Shown: in pieces, positions 1 to 9,033 of the stretch
Position numbering within the stretch: the stretch's first letter is position 1
Layout: every line of letters begins with the position of its first letter
Assembly (NCBI GenBank): GCA_963759875.1
Contig: CAVXBB010000015.1
Coordinates: 992,001-1,056,000, forward strand
DNA length: 64,000 nucleotides
Direction of reading: 5' to 3'
From: JAFAGX01 sp963759875
GTDB taxonomy: Bacteria; Acidobacteriota; Terriglobia; Terriglobales; Acidobacteriaceae
Notes under the pieces: generated by a model
The model's database searches: none
Seen by the model: only the letters and a program-made list of their open reading frames with translations
What the model was told of the DNA's origin: nothing
Made by a program: the position numbers and the translations under genes

Positions 1-1
1 C

Positions 2-847
2 CGCAACCATTCGGATGGAGCTGACTGCGCGATTGTCACTTCCTATTGTCCGGATGGTCGCGCCGCATCGGATACAGTTCTAAATTCAAAAGCGGCTTTG
101 CGGATTTTTTATGATCTGGACACGCCGGTCACGTTGAGGGCGCTCGAGCAGGGAACCGAGGTGCCCTACATTCCGGCTTTCGGACTCGAACCCTTCGATT
201 TGGTCCTCAGTTATACGGGTGGTAAAGCGCTCGATCAGCTGCAGTCTCGGCTAGGAGCGCGGCGGGTTGCGCCACTTTACGGTTGCGTCGACACATCTCT
301 TCACAAGCGGGTTTCGCCCAGCCCTCAGTATTCCTGCGACTTCTCATATCTCGGCACTTACGCCGCCGACCGTCAATCCCAACTCGAAGAACTGTTTCTT
401 AAGCCCGCGCGCGAGATTTCGCAGAAAAGATTTTTTATCGGAGGCGCTCTTTACCCTAGCGACTTTCGGTGGTCCCAGAACATTTACTTCGTGCGCCACC
501 TGCCCCCACAAGAACATCCGGCCTTCTTTTCCTCGTCAACCTTAACTCTCAATGTCACCCGTGCGGCGATGGCTGAAATGGGGTATTGTCCATCCGGCCG
601 GCTATTCGAGGCCGCCGCTTGTGGCACTCCGATCGTAAGCGACTGCTGGGATGGTCTCGATCATTTCTTCACGCCGGGCGAAGAAATTCTGCTGGCAAAC
701 AACTCCGGTGACATCATTGAAGCTCTAAACCTCAGCGCCGACCAGTTGCAGCGTATAAGCCGTGCTGCGGAGCGGCGGGTGCTGACCGAGCACACCGCTG
801 AGCACCGCAGCGATGAACTGATCCGCTTGCTTGAGGAAATCGCATGA
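2..847 (+). CDS. CgeB-like glycosyltransferase, 5' end outside the window
   Basis: The reading frame is open to the left edge, so the N-terminus is missing; the first visible residues align with about residue 80 of the intact paralogue at 11274-12428. Both share GTYAADRQ, RLFEAAACG, and a PGEEI segment near the C-terminus, which is the nucleotide-sugar binding half of a GT-B fold as found in CgeB/DUF3880 proteins. The TTG at 98 is an internal codon, because the homology continues upstream of it. By family it should transfer a sugar from an activated donor to a glycan acceptor in the cytoplasm; donor and acceptor cannot be read from sequence. It overlaps the next gene by ATGA, so the two are translationally coupled. 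Confidence 0.85.
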   Translation, partial: RNHSDGADCAIVTSYCPDGRAASDTVLNSKAALRIFYDLDTPVTLRALEQGTEVPYIPAFGLEPFDLVLSYTGGKALDQLQSRLGARRVAPLYGCVDTSLHKRVSPSPQYSCDFSYLGTYAADRQSQLEELFLKPAREISQKRFFIGGALYPSDFRWSQNIYFVRHLPPQEHPAFFSSSTLTLNVTRAAMAEMGYCPSGRLFEAAACGTPIVSDCWDGLDHFFTPGEEILLANNSGDIIEALNLSADQLQRISRAAERRVLTEHTAEHRSDELIRLLEEIA

Positions 848-1590
848 ATCGGACATGGGGAATTGTACCTGCCGCGGGCCTGGGGACTCGTATCCAGCCG
901 CTAGCGTTTTCTAAGGAACTCCTCCCGGTAGGGACGCGGGTTGAGGCTGATCGCGAGCGGCCGAGAGCAGTCAGCGAGTACTTGCTCGAACGCATGATTC
1001 GCGCGGGAGCGCAGCAGATCTGCTTTATCGTCTCCCCCGGTAAGACCGACATTATCCAGTACTACGGGGGGCGCCTCGGGGCGACTGCTCTCTGCTATAC
1101 GGTTCAGCAGGATCCAAGCGGTCTGTGTGAAGCCTTGTTCAGCGCACTTCCATTCATCTCACCAGATGACGAAGTCCTGATCGGGCTTCCGGATACGATC
1201 TGGTTTCCGGCCGATGGTTTTCGATTATTGCCCGCAGGCCAGTTTTCGTTTCTCTTGTTCCCGGTGCAACATCCTGAATTTTTCGATGCCGTGGTCTGTG
1301 ATGACTGCGGAACTGTCCTTGAGGTCCAAGTAAAAGTGCCTTCACCGAAATCGCATTGGGTTTGGGGTGCGTTCCGTTTGACCGGTCGCACTCTGGCTGC
1401 ACTTCACGATTTGTGGTGCACGCGCCGTCCCCGGGATGAGTACATTGGAACTCTGGTAAATGAATATATCTCCCGCGGCGGAAGAGTGGCCGCAGTAAAG
1501 GCCGGAGAGCTCTATGTCGATGTGGGAACGGTGCGCGGTTATCACGAGGCGGTCAGGATGCTGCGCGAATCCGACGCGGTGTTGACCTAA
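844..1590 (+). CDS. Sugar-phosphate nucleotidyltransferase (NTP_transferase family)
   Basis: The 248-residue product opens with the nucleotide-binding signature PAAGLGTRIQPL (residues 9-20) followed by KELLPVG, as in glucose-1-phosphate thymidylyl- and uridylyltransferases. The family joins an NTP and a sugar-1-phosphate to give an NDP-sugar and pyrophosphate. It is shorter than full RmlA/GalU (about 290 residues) and has no visible C-terminal extension. The C-terminal LYVDVGTVRGYHEAVRML matches the usual end of the fold. The ATG lies in the stop codon of the upstream glycosyltransferase, so it probably supplies an NDP-sugar to this cassette. The exact sugar is unknown. Confidence 0.85.
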   Translation: MNRTWGIVPAAGLGTRIQPLAFSKELLPVGTRVEADRERPRAVSEYLLERMIRAGAQQICFIVSPGKTDIIQYYGGRLGATALCYTVQQDPSGLCEALFSALPFISPDDEVLIGLPDTIWFPADGFRLLPAGQFSFLLFPVQHPEFFDAVVCDDCGTVLEVQVKVPSPKSHWVWGAFRLTGRTLAALHDLWCTRRPRDEYIGTLVNEYISRGGRVAAVKAGELYVDVGTVRGYHEAVRMLRESDAVLT

Positions 1591-1605
1591 GATTCCTCAC
1601 TAAGC

Positions 1606-2315
1606 CTAAGCGTCTGGGCGTCCAACCGAAATATATTCGAATCCAGCCCGCCGTACCGTTGCGGGATCCAACAAATTCCGTCCATCAATGATCATCGGGA
1701 TTTCCATTGCATCTCGAACCTTGGCCCACTCAAGCTCTCGATATTCCGGCCATTCGGTCAGGATCAGCAGCGCGTGGGCGCGCTCCGCCGCTTCATAAGC
1801 CGATTCGCAATATGTGAGCCGGCCTTCCTGGGCGTGCAGCACATTTCTGAGAAGCGGCATTGCTTTGGGATCGTGTAAGCGGAGCGAAGCGCCGTCCTCA
1901 AGCAGTGCATCCACCACCCGCAAGCTTGGAGTTTCACGAGTGTCGTCCGTTCCCGGCTTTTTTGCGGCGTTCCCACGCAAAGGAAAAGAATGGTTGCTTT
2001 GCGGATAGCACTTTCCGAATCCTCTACCGGGAAAAAGCATTTGCCGAGATGCTGTTTCAGAAGTTCGTCTAATCCAGGCTCGTAAAATGGCGCATGCGCG
2101 GATTGCAATTGTGAAATCAGCGGTCGCGAGGAATCGGCGCCAAGCACCCGCCATCCCATTGCCGCTAACCCCAGCGCTGTCGGCAACCCAACGTGACCCA
2201 TTCCCAGAACCGCGATCTCGGCTTGTTTTTTTCGAACTCTCTCCAGGAGTTCGCGCTGCTTTTCAATTACGCTTTGCGGTGACCGGGGGATCGTACCGGC
2301 GAGTTGGGTCGACAC
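1606..2315 (-). pseudogene. UDP-glucose/GDP-mannose dehydrogenase remnant with internal deletion
   Basis: A GTG start at 2315 is preceded by AAGGAG. The N-terminal NAD-binding domain is intact (VLGMGHVGLPTALGLAAMGW) and runs to FLCVGTP. The next bases, in another frame, encode KPGTDDTRETPS and the complete C-terminal UDP-binding domain to YISVGRPDA. In intact enzymes about 200 residues, including the catalytic-cysteine domain, separate these two points. One deletion around 1955-1970 therefore removed the middle and broke the frame. Neither half alone can oxidise a UDP-hexose. It lies antisense inside the plus-strand glycan cassette, which suggests that uronic acid supply was lost here or moved to another locus. 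Confidence 0.85.
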
Positions 2316-2479
2316 TGTGCCCGCTCCTTAAGGACGGTTTCGATGGCTCTTACGACTACTCCGGTTGCAAAAAGACGCCTTGAGTTCAGCAACCCCAAGC
2401 TCATCGTGCATCTCACAGGAGTTCGTCAGTCATCCAATGGAGGCGCAAAAGTAGCCGTAAGCGTTTTTGGGACGCAAAA

Positions 2480-3262
2480 TTGTCAATGTCCGCGAGCACC
2501 CCAACAAACCTTGACCGAACCGAGCTCTCGCGCCGAGTGCACGAACTCGGCGAGTGGTTTCATAATCTGGATTTGTATGGCGTTTCCACTGCTCCCAATC
2601 ATTTCCTGGGAGACTTTCCCACTATCAAGTGGCGAAACATCTGCAGCCAAATCCCGGCCGATCTGAACGGGGCCACCGTCCTCGATATCGGCTGCAATGC
2701 GGGGTTCTACTCCATCGAATTGAAACGGCGCGGCGCTGGCCGGGTGCTTGGCATCGATGTGGATGACCGTTACTTGCAACAGGCCCGTTTCGCGGCGGAC
2801 ACGCTTGGCCTCGACATCGAATTCCAGAAACTGTCGGTTTATGACGTGGACTCAATCGCGGGACAGTTTGATTACGTAGTATTCATGGGTGTTCTTTATC
2901 ATCTTCGCTACCCACTGCTGGCGCTCGATAAAACTGTCAAGAAAGTTTCAGGGACTTTGATTTTCCAGACCATGATCCGCGGTTCGCAATCCGCTCGTAC
3001 TTGGCAAAACAATTACTCCTTTTGGGAAAAGGACATTTTCCTCGATACCGATTTTCCTGCCACTTACTTCATAGAAAACAAATATGCCGGCGATCCCACC
3101 AACTGGTGGATTCCCAACCGGGGTGCCGTGGAAGCAATGCTGCGCAGTTCTGGATTGGAAATCGTGGCTCATCCCGAGGACGAAACCTGGATTTGCAAGC
3201 CGGGCAACATCGAACGCGACGGGCAATACATTCTCGATCTTGAAATGAGAGGCGCGCTGTAA
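2480..3262 (+). CDS. Class I SAM-dependent methyltransferase (CmoB/DUF1698-like)
   Basis: The 260-residue product has the SAM motif LDIGCNAGFYS around residue 70, acidic GIDVD for the second strand and a VLYHLRYP motif after strand 4, as in CmoB-like methyltransferases. The C-terminal part with NWWIPNRGAVEAMLRSSG is characteristic of this subgroup. From memory, unchecked, it resembles the Rta_06860-type methyltransferase family, which occurs beside B12-dependent radical SAM proteins and glycosyltransferases. The context argues for methylation of a sugar or glycan rather than tRNA. TTG at 2480 has GGGA seven bases upstream; ATG at 2486 is the alternative start. The gene stands 16 bases before the next one. 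Confidence 0.85.
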   Translation: MSMSASTPTNLDRTELSRRVHELGEWFHNLDLYGVSTAPNHFLGDFPTIKWRNICSQIPADLNGATVLDIGCNAGFYSIELKRRGAGRVLGIDVDDRYLQQARFAADTLGLDIEFQKLSVYDVDSIAGQFDYVVFMGVLYHLRYPLLALDKTVKKVSGTLIFQTMIRGSQSARTWQNNYSFWEKDIFLDTDFPATYFIENKYAGDPTNWWIPNRGAVEAMLRSSGLEIVAHPEDETWICKPGNIERDGQYILDLEMRGAL

Positions 3263-3278
3263 ACGCTGGAGAGAACGC

Positions 3279-4235
3279 ATGATCGAAGCGGTGATGCTTT
3301 GGAACGAGCCCAACAATTTGTCACACTGGGATTTCAAGTTGGATCCAGGCTGGCGGAAGTTTGCAGACATGGCATTGTTGGCGGCGGAGGCCATCCGCAA
3401 AGTGAATCCGAAACTGAAAATCGCGCTGGGTGGGATTTCTCCGATCGATCCTCATTTCATTCAGTTGCTGGCAGGATACGGTGTTCTGGACGCGCTTGAT
3501 ATCGTCGCGCTCCACGGGTTTCCGCTGGACTGGAATCACTGGAGTATTCACGAGTGGCCGCGCAAAATCGATGAAATTCGCGCCATCACCGACAAGCCAA
3601 TCTGGGTTTCCGAGGCCGGCGTCTCATCGTTTGGCGCGGAAGAAGTGCAAGTGTTCGGTTTGCAGAAGACTGCGGAATTGTTATTGCCGATTGTCGAACG
3701 AGTGCACTGGTACAGCCTGTTCGATCTGCCTGCGCAATGGACGGCGACCACCCGACATAAGGAAGCCGAGGGTAGCGCATATTACCGTCATTACTATATG
3801 GGGCTGATTCGCGAGAATGGACAGCCAAAGCTCGCACAGGCGTCCTTTCCTGCAGGATTGGGAATTTGTCAGTGGTTCCACTTCGAGGATCCGCGTCTGG
3901 ATTCCGGCGTGCAATGGCTGCAGAAGCTCGGGGTTCAATATCTGCGCACAGGCCTTAGTTGGGCGGATTCCTACCGGCCAGGAGCTTGGGAGTGGTTTGA
4001 CCGGCAAATGTCGGCTATCGAACCATTCACCGTCACCCTCACTCTGTGCTTCACCCCTGAGCATCTGGGTGAAGCTGCGCATCACACTAGCCCACCGAAG
4101 CGTCCATCGAATTTCGCTGAATTCGCTACCTGGGTAGTTCAAAAGTACGCTGCACCTGCTCGGGAGCAGCTCACGGCGCGGCAAGAACTTGCTTCCGACG
4201 TGAATAGCCGCCAGTTTTCTGCATCGCCACACTAG
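3279..4235 (+). CDS. Glycoside hydrolase-like (beta-xylosidase type) protein with swapped barrel halves
   Basis: The ATG has GGAGAG six bases upstream, so the start is well supported. Residues 1-185 resemble the second half of a clan GH-A barrel: WNEPNN holds the likely acid/base Glu10 and WVSEAG the likely nucleophile Glu112. Residues 193-291 (LGVQYLRTGLSWADSYRPGA, LTLCFTPEHLG, then HHTSPP) resemble strands 1-3 of such a barrel, which normally precede the NEP motif. I therefore read it as a circular permutation. The last 25 residues look unstructured, and no further barrel is encoded before the next gene. There is no signal peptide, so a cytoplasmic trimming or transferase role on the cassette's glycan is more likely than polymer digestion. 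The substrate is unknown. Confidence 0.75.
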   Translation: MIEAVMLWNEPNNLSHWDFKLDPGWRKFADMALLAAEAIRKVNPKLKIALGGISPIDPHFIQLLAGYGVLDALDIVALHGFPLDWNHWSIHEWPRKIDEIRAITDKPIWVSEAGVSSFGAEEVQVFGLQKTAELLLPIVERVHWYSLFDLPAQWTATTRHKEAEGSAYYRHYYMGLIRENGQPKLAQASFPAGLGICQWFHFEDPRLDSGVQWLQKLGVQYLRTGLSWADSYRPGAWEWFDRQMSAIEPFTVTLTLCFTPEHLGEAAHHTSPPKRPSNFAEFATWVVQKYAAPAREQLTARQELASDVNSRQFSASPH

Positions 4236-4393
4236 CGTGCTCAAACTCCCATTCTTCAGTGGTTTGTAGGAAAAACACTTGCGCACTATAGATTTGCGCC
4301 GTTTTTTGGAGGCATCCCGCTAAAAATGCTGGTCATCTTAGACCCGTTCACACATTGGGACGGGATTGTCTCAAGTGACGCAAGGTAAGGCTC

Positions 4394-5509
4394 GTGAAGA
4401 GAGTTTTGATCTTAGGTGGATGCGGCTTCGTCGGATCGCATACTGCAGACGCGCTTCTTGAACTTGGTCACGAAGTAACGGTTTATGACAACCTTTGCGA
4501 GCAGGTCCACGGTGGTGACTTCCCGAGCTATGTCTCTCCTGAGGCGGAATTCATTGAGGCCGACGTCCGCGACTTAGATTCCCTGCGTTCTGCCGTGCGC
4601 GGTGTGGATGTTATTTACAATCTTGCCGCCGCGGTCGGCGTCGGCCAGTCGATGTACGAGATTGCGAACTACGTCGCAACCAACATTCAAGGCACTGCCA
4701 ATCTTCTGCAAGCCATCCTCGACACCAAGTCTCAGCCCGAAAAACTTATCGTAGCGTCTTCCATGTCGATCTATGGGGAAGGGCGCTACAGCTGTCCGCA
4801 ATGTGGCGGCATTGCTCCGCACTCCCGTTCCGCAACGCAACTCAAGGATAAGGGCTGGGAAATTTATTGTGCCCAGTGCGGAAGCCTCGCGGAACCGCAG
4901 TCGACTGATGAAGAAAAACCGCTGCACTGCACTTCCATTTACGCGCTTTCAAAAAAAGCGCAGGAAGAGATGACGCTAATCTTCGGCCGCACATACCAGA
5001 TTCCCAGCGTCGCACTGCGGTATTTCAATATTTATGGTCCACGCCAGGCGCTGTCGAATCCTTACACCGGCGTTGCTGCCATATTCGCTTCCAGGCTGAT
5101 GAACGGCAAATCGCCCGTGGTCTTCGAAGATGGGTTTCAGTTGCGTGATTTTGTAAACATCCGTGACATCGCGCAGGCCAATGTGCTTGCCATGTCATCG
5201 GACGGCGGAGATGGCATGGCCTTGAACGTCGGCTCAGGACAGCCGGTTTCCATACGCCAGATTGCAAATGAGATCGCGTCCATGCTCGGCGTCCAGATTC
5301 CAATGGAGATTTCAGGTCGATATCGCGCCGGAGACATCCGGCATTGTTACGCCGACATTTCGAAAATCTCCGAGCGTCTGGCGTATGTGCCGAAAGTAAA
5401 GCTGAGAGATGGAATGGCGGAATTAGTCGAATGGCTGGGATCGCAACAGGCGCGCGATCACACCGAGGAAGCGATGCAGCATCTGGCGGTGCGCGGATTG
5501 GTGGCATAA
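4394..5509 (+). CDS. Extended SDR NAD-dependent epimerase/dehydratase with inserted zinc-ribbon-like loop
   Basis: The GTG start follows AGGTAAGG. The 371-residue product has the Rossmann motif GGCGFVGS (residues 8-15), the active-site Y183-x3-K187 and a serine-rich SSMSIYGEG before it. Between strand and active site sits an insert with CPQC (134, 137) and CAQC (159, 162), a four-cysteine pattern that could bind zinc. LRYFNIYGPRQ and the C-terminal substrate domain fit NDP-sugar epimerases and dehydratases. It probably converts an NDP-hexose for the neighbouring glycosyltransferases. The insert makes the product class hard to assign by analogy with GalE or RfbB. Confidence 0.88.
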   Translation: MKRVLILGGCGFVGSHTADALLELGHEVTVYDNLCEQVHGGDFPSYVSPEAEFIEADVRDLDSLRSAVRGVDVIYNLAAAVGVGQSMYEIANYVATNIQGTANLLQAILDTKSQPEKLIVASSMSIYGEGRYSCPQCGGIAPHSRSATQLKDKGWEIYCAQCGSLAEPQSTDEEKPLHCTSIYALSKKAQEEMTLIFGRTYQIPSVALRYFNIYGPRQALSNPYTGVAAIFASRLMNGKSPVVFEDGFQLRDFVNIRDIAQANVLAMSSDGGDGMALNVGSGQPVSIRQIANEIASMLGVQIPMEISGRYRAGDIRHCYADISKISERLAYVPKVKLRDGMAELVEWLGSQQARDHTEEAMQHLAVRGLVA

Positions 5510-5549
5510 AGGCTCTAAAGGGAGGCGGAGCTGTTTCGAAAGGTGAAGC

Positions 5550-6650
5550 ATGAAAAGATCAGTTCGATCGCGTTCTGTACTCATCTTTGGCGGGGCTGGC
5601 TTTATTGGCTCCAATTGGGCGCACCATCTGATCACCAACAGCGACGCAGACGTTCACGTCTTTGACAATCTCTCTCGTCCCAAAGTTCAGTACAACCTGC
5701 GGTGGCTCGAAAAAGCTGACCAGGGCCGAGGCCGGTTGAAAGTTACTATTGCTGACATTCGTGACGCGAATGCAGTGCGTAAGGCGGTTTCCTCGGCGAC
5801 GGAGATCTACCACTTTGCCGCTCAGGTTGCCGTCACCACGTCAATTGACGATCCGCGCAGCGATTTCGAAGTGAATGCCGGCGGGACGCTGAACATCCTG
5901 GAATCGGCTCGCCTAAGTGGAAATATCTCGTTCCTGCTCTTCACTTCCACAAACAAGGTCTATGGAAATCTGGGAGCGACGCATTTTACTGATGCCAGCC
6001 GAGTATTCGCCGATTGCTCGGGAATCCGCGAGACCCAGCCGCTCGATTTTCACTCTCCCTATGGTTGCTCCAAGGGAACAGCCGACCAGTACGTTCATGA
6101 TTACTCCCGTATCTACGGTTTGCCGACCATTGTCTTCCGCATGTCTTGCATCGCGGGGCCGCGTCAGTTCGGCAATGAAGATCAGGGTTGGATCGCGCAC
6201 TTTCTCTACTCGGCGCTGGAGGGAAGAACGATTTCAATCTATGGCGATGGGCGCCAAGTTAGGGACGTGCTTGCAGTTCAGGACTTACTTCGGGCATTCG
6301 CCGCCGTGTACGAGAACCGGGTGAAAACCGCCGGCCAGATTTACAACGTCGGTGGAGGGGCTGGTAACACGGTCTCTTTGCTTGAGCTTCTGCAAGTTAT
6401 CGAAAGAATGCTGCACAAACAGGTGAACTACCGCTTCTTTCCTGCTCGTCCCGGAGACCAGCCAATTTACATCACAGATTTCGGAAAGTTGCAGCAGCAT
6501 GTGGGGTGGTCTCCCCGCATTAGTGTTCAGCAGAACATAAAGAACATCCGCGAATGGTGGGAAGGGAATCAGGAGTACTTTGCTCCCGCCGTTTTCCCGC
6601 TCCGTCCAGCCAAAACTCCGCTGGAAATTCTGGGCGAGGTGGCCTCGTGA
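5550..6650 (+). CDS. Extended SDR sugar epimerase, CDP-paratose/tyvelose 2-epimerase-like
   Basis: The ATG is preceded by AAAGGTGA. The 366-residue product shows GGAGFIG (14-20), FTSTNKVYG, and active-site Y171-x3-K175. The segments TNKVYG, YGCSKG and GPRQFGNEDQGW are those of the CDP-tyvelose/CDP-paratose 2-epimerase branch rather than GalE. That branch inverts C2 of an NDP-dideoxyhexose; whether the substrate here is CDP-linked is not shown, since no CDP-glucose genes are visible. It ends in a GTGA overlap with the radical SAM gene, so the pair is translationally coupled. Confidence 0.87.
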   Translation: MKRSVRSRSVLIFGGAGFIGSNWAHHLITNSDADVHVFDNLSRPKVQYNLRWLEKADQGRGRLKVTIADIRDANAVRKAVSSATEIYHFAAQVAVTTSIDDPRSDFEVNAGGTLNILESARLSGNISFLLFTSTNKVYGNLGATHFTDASRVFADCSGIRETQPLDFHSPYGCSKGTADQYVHDYSRIYGLPTIVFRMSCIAGPRQFGNEDQGWIAHFLYSALEGRTISIYGDGRQVRDVLAVQDLLRAFAAVYENRVKTAGQIYNVGGGAGNTVSLLELLQVIERMLHKQVNYRFFPARPGDQPIYITDFGKLQQHVGWSPRISVQQNIKNIREWWEGNQEYFAPAVFPLRPAKTPLEILGEVAS

Positions 6651-7933
6651 AATTCGCTCTGGTCAATCCCGCATGGGATTTTCGCGGGTCCATCTATTTT
6701 GGTTGCCAGGAACCTCATTACCCGTTGGAACTGCTTTTTGCGTTCGATCAGATTCGAAGCGCTGGTCACGAACCGTTGCTGATCGATGCCCACACGGACC
6801 GCCTGAACGTGGAACAAGTTCGGCGACAAGTCGACAGCTTCAATCCGGATTTTCTCGTGATCCCAACTGCGCCGTCATATTTGTTCTGGCGCTGTCCTCC
6901 ACCAGAATTGCGCGTTCCGCGGCAATGGTTCGCCGCCTTGAGCAGTAAAGCAGTGAAGGTCGCAATCGGTCCGCATAGTTCAGCAACGCCCGCTGCTACG
7001 CTTCGAAAGTTGCAATGTGACATCGCGATGCGTGGCGAGCCGGATGAGACTTTGCCCAAGCTCGCTTCGGACGCGTGGTCGCAAATCGAGGGCTGTTGCT
7101 GGAAATCCGCTGATGGAGATCATATCAGCGCGGTTACAGCAGTAACGAATATGCGAAATCTTGGCGCGCTTGATTTCCACAACTACAACGTTGAGGCGCA
7201 TTCGCACCGTCATCATGTATTTCAGGGATCAGGGCGCGGCGCGGAACTCGAGTTTGCGCGCGGCTGCCCTTGGTCTTGTTCGTTCTGTAATAAAACGTTG
7301 TTCCGCAATAAATATCGGGAACGCGAAGTGGCCGCGGTTCTTGAGGAAGTAGACCGAGTCATCTCGCGCGGAGTGGATTACATTTACTTCATCGACGAAA
7401 TCTTCGGAGTCGGCCGCAATGTTCGCCTGCTACTGGAAGCTTTGGCCGAACGGCCCATCAGCATCGGGCTGCAAACCCGCGTCGACCTTTGGGATGAGGA
7501 GAGCCTCGATCTGCTGGGTCGCGCCCATTGCATTTCGATGGAATGTGGCGTCGAGTCGATTACTGAGCAGGGCAGGGATGAGCTGAACAAGAATTGCCGG
7601 CTTAGCACCGAACGTTTGTCCGAGCTTCTGGTTTATGCACGCCAGCGTATTCCCTGGGTGCAGGCCAATTTGATTCTTACTGAGCACGATCGGCGCGAAG
7701 ACATCAAGAACTGGCAAGAGTGGCTCAAAGCGAATGGTGTTTGGGTAAGCGAGCCTGTCCCGATGTTCCCTTTTCCCGGAACTCCGGAGTATCAGCAGAT
7801 GTTCGGCCTGCCCGACGATTATGCCTGGGAGCGCGCGCATAACTATTACACCAACACATTCCGAGAGAAGGGATACAGCGACATTCAAGACGCGCAGCCA
7901 GTCACTCTCGAGGAATTGGAATGCGCATTCTAA
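6647..7933 (+). CDS. B12-binding-type radical SAM protein
   Basis: I place the start at GTG 6647, which overlaps the upstream stop as GTGA, giving 428 residues. Residues 1-140 form a cobalamin-binding-like Rossmann domain, although the classic DxHxxG cobalamin motif is not obvious. The radical SAM cluster motif is C207-x3-C211-x2-C214 in ARGCPWSCSFCN, followed by YFIDEIFG and the partial barrel with ECGVES. Such enzymes cleave SAM to a 5'-deoxyadenosyl radical and often methylate or rearrange carbon centres. From memory it resembles a B12-rSAM family found with oligosaccharide cassettes. A glycan or NDP-sugar substrate is inferred from context only. Confidence 0.85.
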   Translation: MKFALVNPAWDFRGSIYFGCQEPHYPLELLFAFDQIRSAGHEPLLIDAHTDRLNVEQVRRQVDSFNPDFLVIPTAPSYLFWRCPPPELRVPRQWFAALSSKAVKVAIGPHSSATPAATLRKLQCDIAMRGEPDETLPKLASDAWSQIEGCCWKSADGDHISAVTAVTNMRNLGALDFHNYNVEAHSHRHHVFQGSGRGAELEFARGCPWSCSFCNKTLFRNKYREREVAAVLEEVDRVISRGVDYIYFIDEIFGVGRNVRLLLEALAERPISIGLQTRVDLWDEESLDLLGRAHCISMECGVESITEQGRDELNKNCRLSTERLSELLVYARQRIPWVQANLILTEHDRREDIKNWQEWLKANGVWVSEPVPMFPFPGTPEYQQMFGLPDDYAWERAHNYYTNTFREKGYSDIQDAQPVTLEELECAF

Positions 7934-9033
7934 TAACGGCTGACACCGTGGGTGGTGTCTGGATTTACACCCGCGAGTTGGTCACCGGACTTGTACAACG
8001 TGGCCATTGCGTCATCCTGGCCAGCTTGGGCAGCATGCCGCGCCCTGATCAGCTTCTCTGGTTGAAGGCTCTTCCCTGTAATTCAGTTCAGTACCACGCC
8101 ACCAACTTTCCCCTCGAATGGATGCAAGATTCGGCCTCGGGTATCAGGGAATCATTTCACTTCGTTGAAGATCTGATCAGGAAAACGAAGCCTGATGTCT
8201 TGCACGCCAACCAATTTTGTTACGGAACGCTCGATGACGCGATACCGAAACTTATTGTCGCTCATAGCGATGTAATTAGTTGGTGGAAAGCAGTGCACTC
8301 ATGTGAGCCACCCAATTCGAGTTGGTTTCAGTGGTACAGAGGTGTCGTTGCAGATGGTTTGGCGAATGCTGACGTAGTAGTTGCACCATCGCAGTGGATG
8401 CTCGCGACTGCGAAAGGGCAGTTCGGTTTTTCTGCACCCGGGCACGTAATTTATAACGGCCGAAGTCCGGGGCTTTTCGACCCGTCGCAAAAAAAAGAAA
8501 GTCGCGCCATTACCGTCGGTCGGCTTTGGGATGAGGGCAAGCAAGTCAGCTTACTCTTAGCGCGTCCGCAGGCCGTCCCGATTCAGATTGTCGGGCCCAT
8601 GCAGCCTCCAGCCGGCACTCAAAGCCCGCATAACAGGAACCTGCACGACACTCCAGAAATCGAGATCCTCGAAACGCAGTCTGAATCCGATCTTCGCTTC
8701 CTTTTCTCACAAGCCGCGATCTACGTCGCCACATCGCGTTACGAACCTTTCGGCCTTGCTCCGGTTGAGGCAGCATTGTCGGGGTGCGCATTGATCACCA
8801 ATGACATTCCGGTTTTTCGCGAGCTTTGGGGCGATTGCGTCTTCTACTTTCGACAGAATAGCGCAGACGAATTAGCTAAAGCATTACATGAAATTTCGCA
8901 GGACTCGAATTTGCGCCACGTCTATGCCGTTCGCGCCTACGAACGCGCGCTTAGTCGGTTCAATTCCGAAAGAATGGTCGACGAGTACGAAAGCGTCTAT
9001 TCCAAACTTGCATCCAAGAGTGCGGCCGCATGA
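7921..9033 (+). CDS. Glycosyltransferase family 4 (GT-B fold)
   Basis: The ATG lies 13 bases inside the end of the radical SAM gene. The 370-residue product has the N-terminal acceptor domain start MRILITADTVGGVW and the C-terminal retaining GT-B signature EPFGLAPVEAALSG, with the E-x7-E pattern that contacts the donor nucleotide sugar. It lacks a signal peptide and membrane segments, so it acts in the cytoplasm or loosely at the inner membrane. The 4-base ATGA overlap with the next glycosyltransferase indicates a tight operon. Donor and linkage cannot be told from sequence. Confidence 0.88.
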   Translation: MRILITADTVGGVWIYTRELVTGLVQRGHCVILASLGSMPRPDQLLWLKALPCNSVQYHATNFPLEWMQDSASGIRESFHFVEDLIRKTKPDVLHANQFCYGTLDDAIPKLIVAHSDVISWWKAVHSCEPPNSSWFQWYRGVVADGLANADVVVAPSQWMLATAKGQFGFSAPGHVIYNGRSPGLFDPSQKKESRAITVGRLWDEGKQVSLLLARPQAVPIQIVGPMQPPAGTQSPHNRNLHDTPEIEILETQSESDLRFLFSQAAIYVATSRYEPFGLAPVEAALSGCALITNDIPVFRELWGDCVFYFRQNSADELAKALHEISQDSNLRHVYAVRAYERALSRFNSERMVDEYESVYSKLASKSAAA

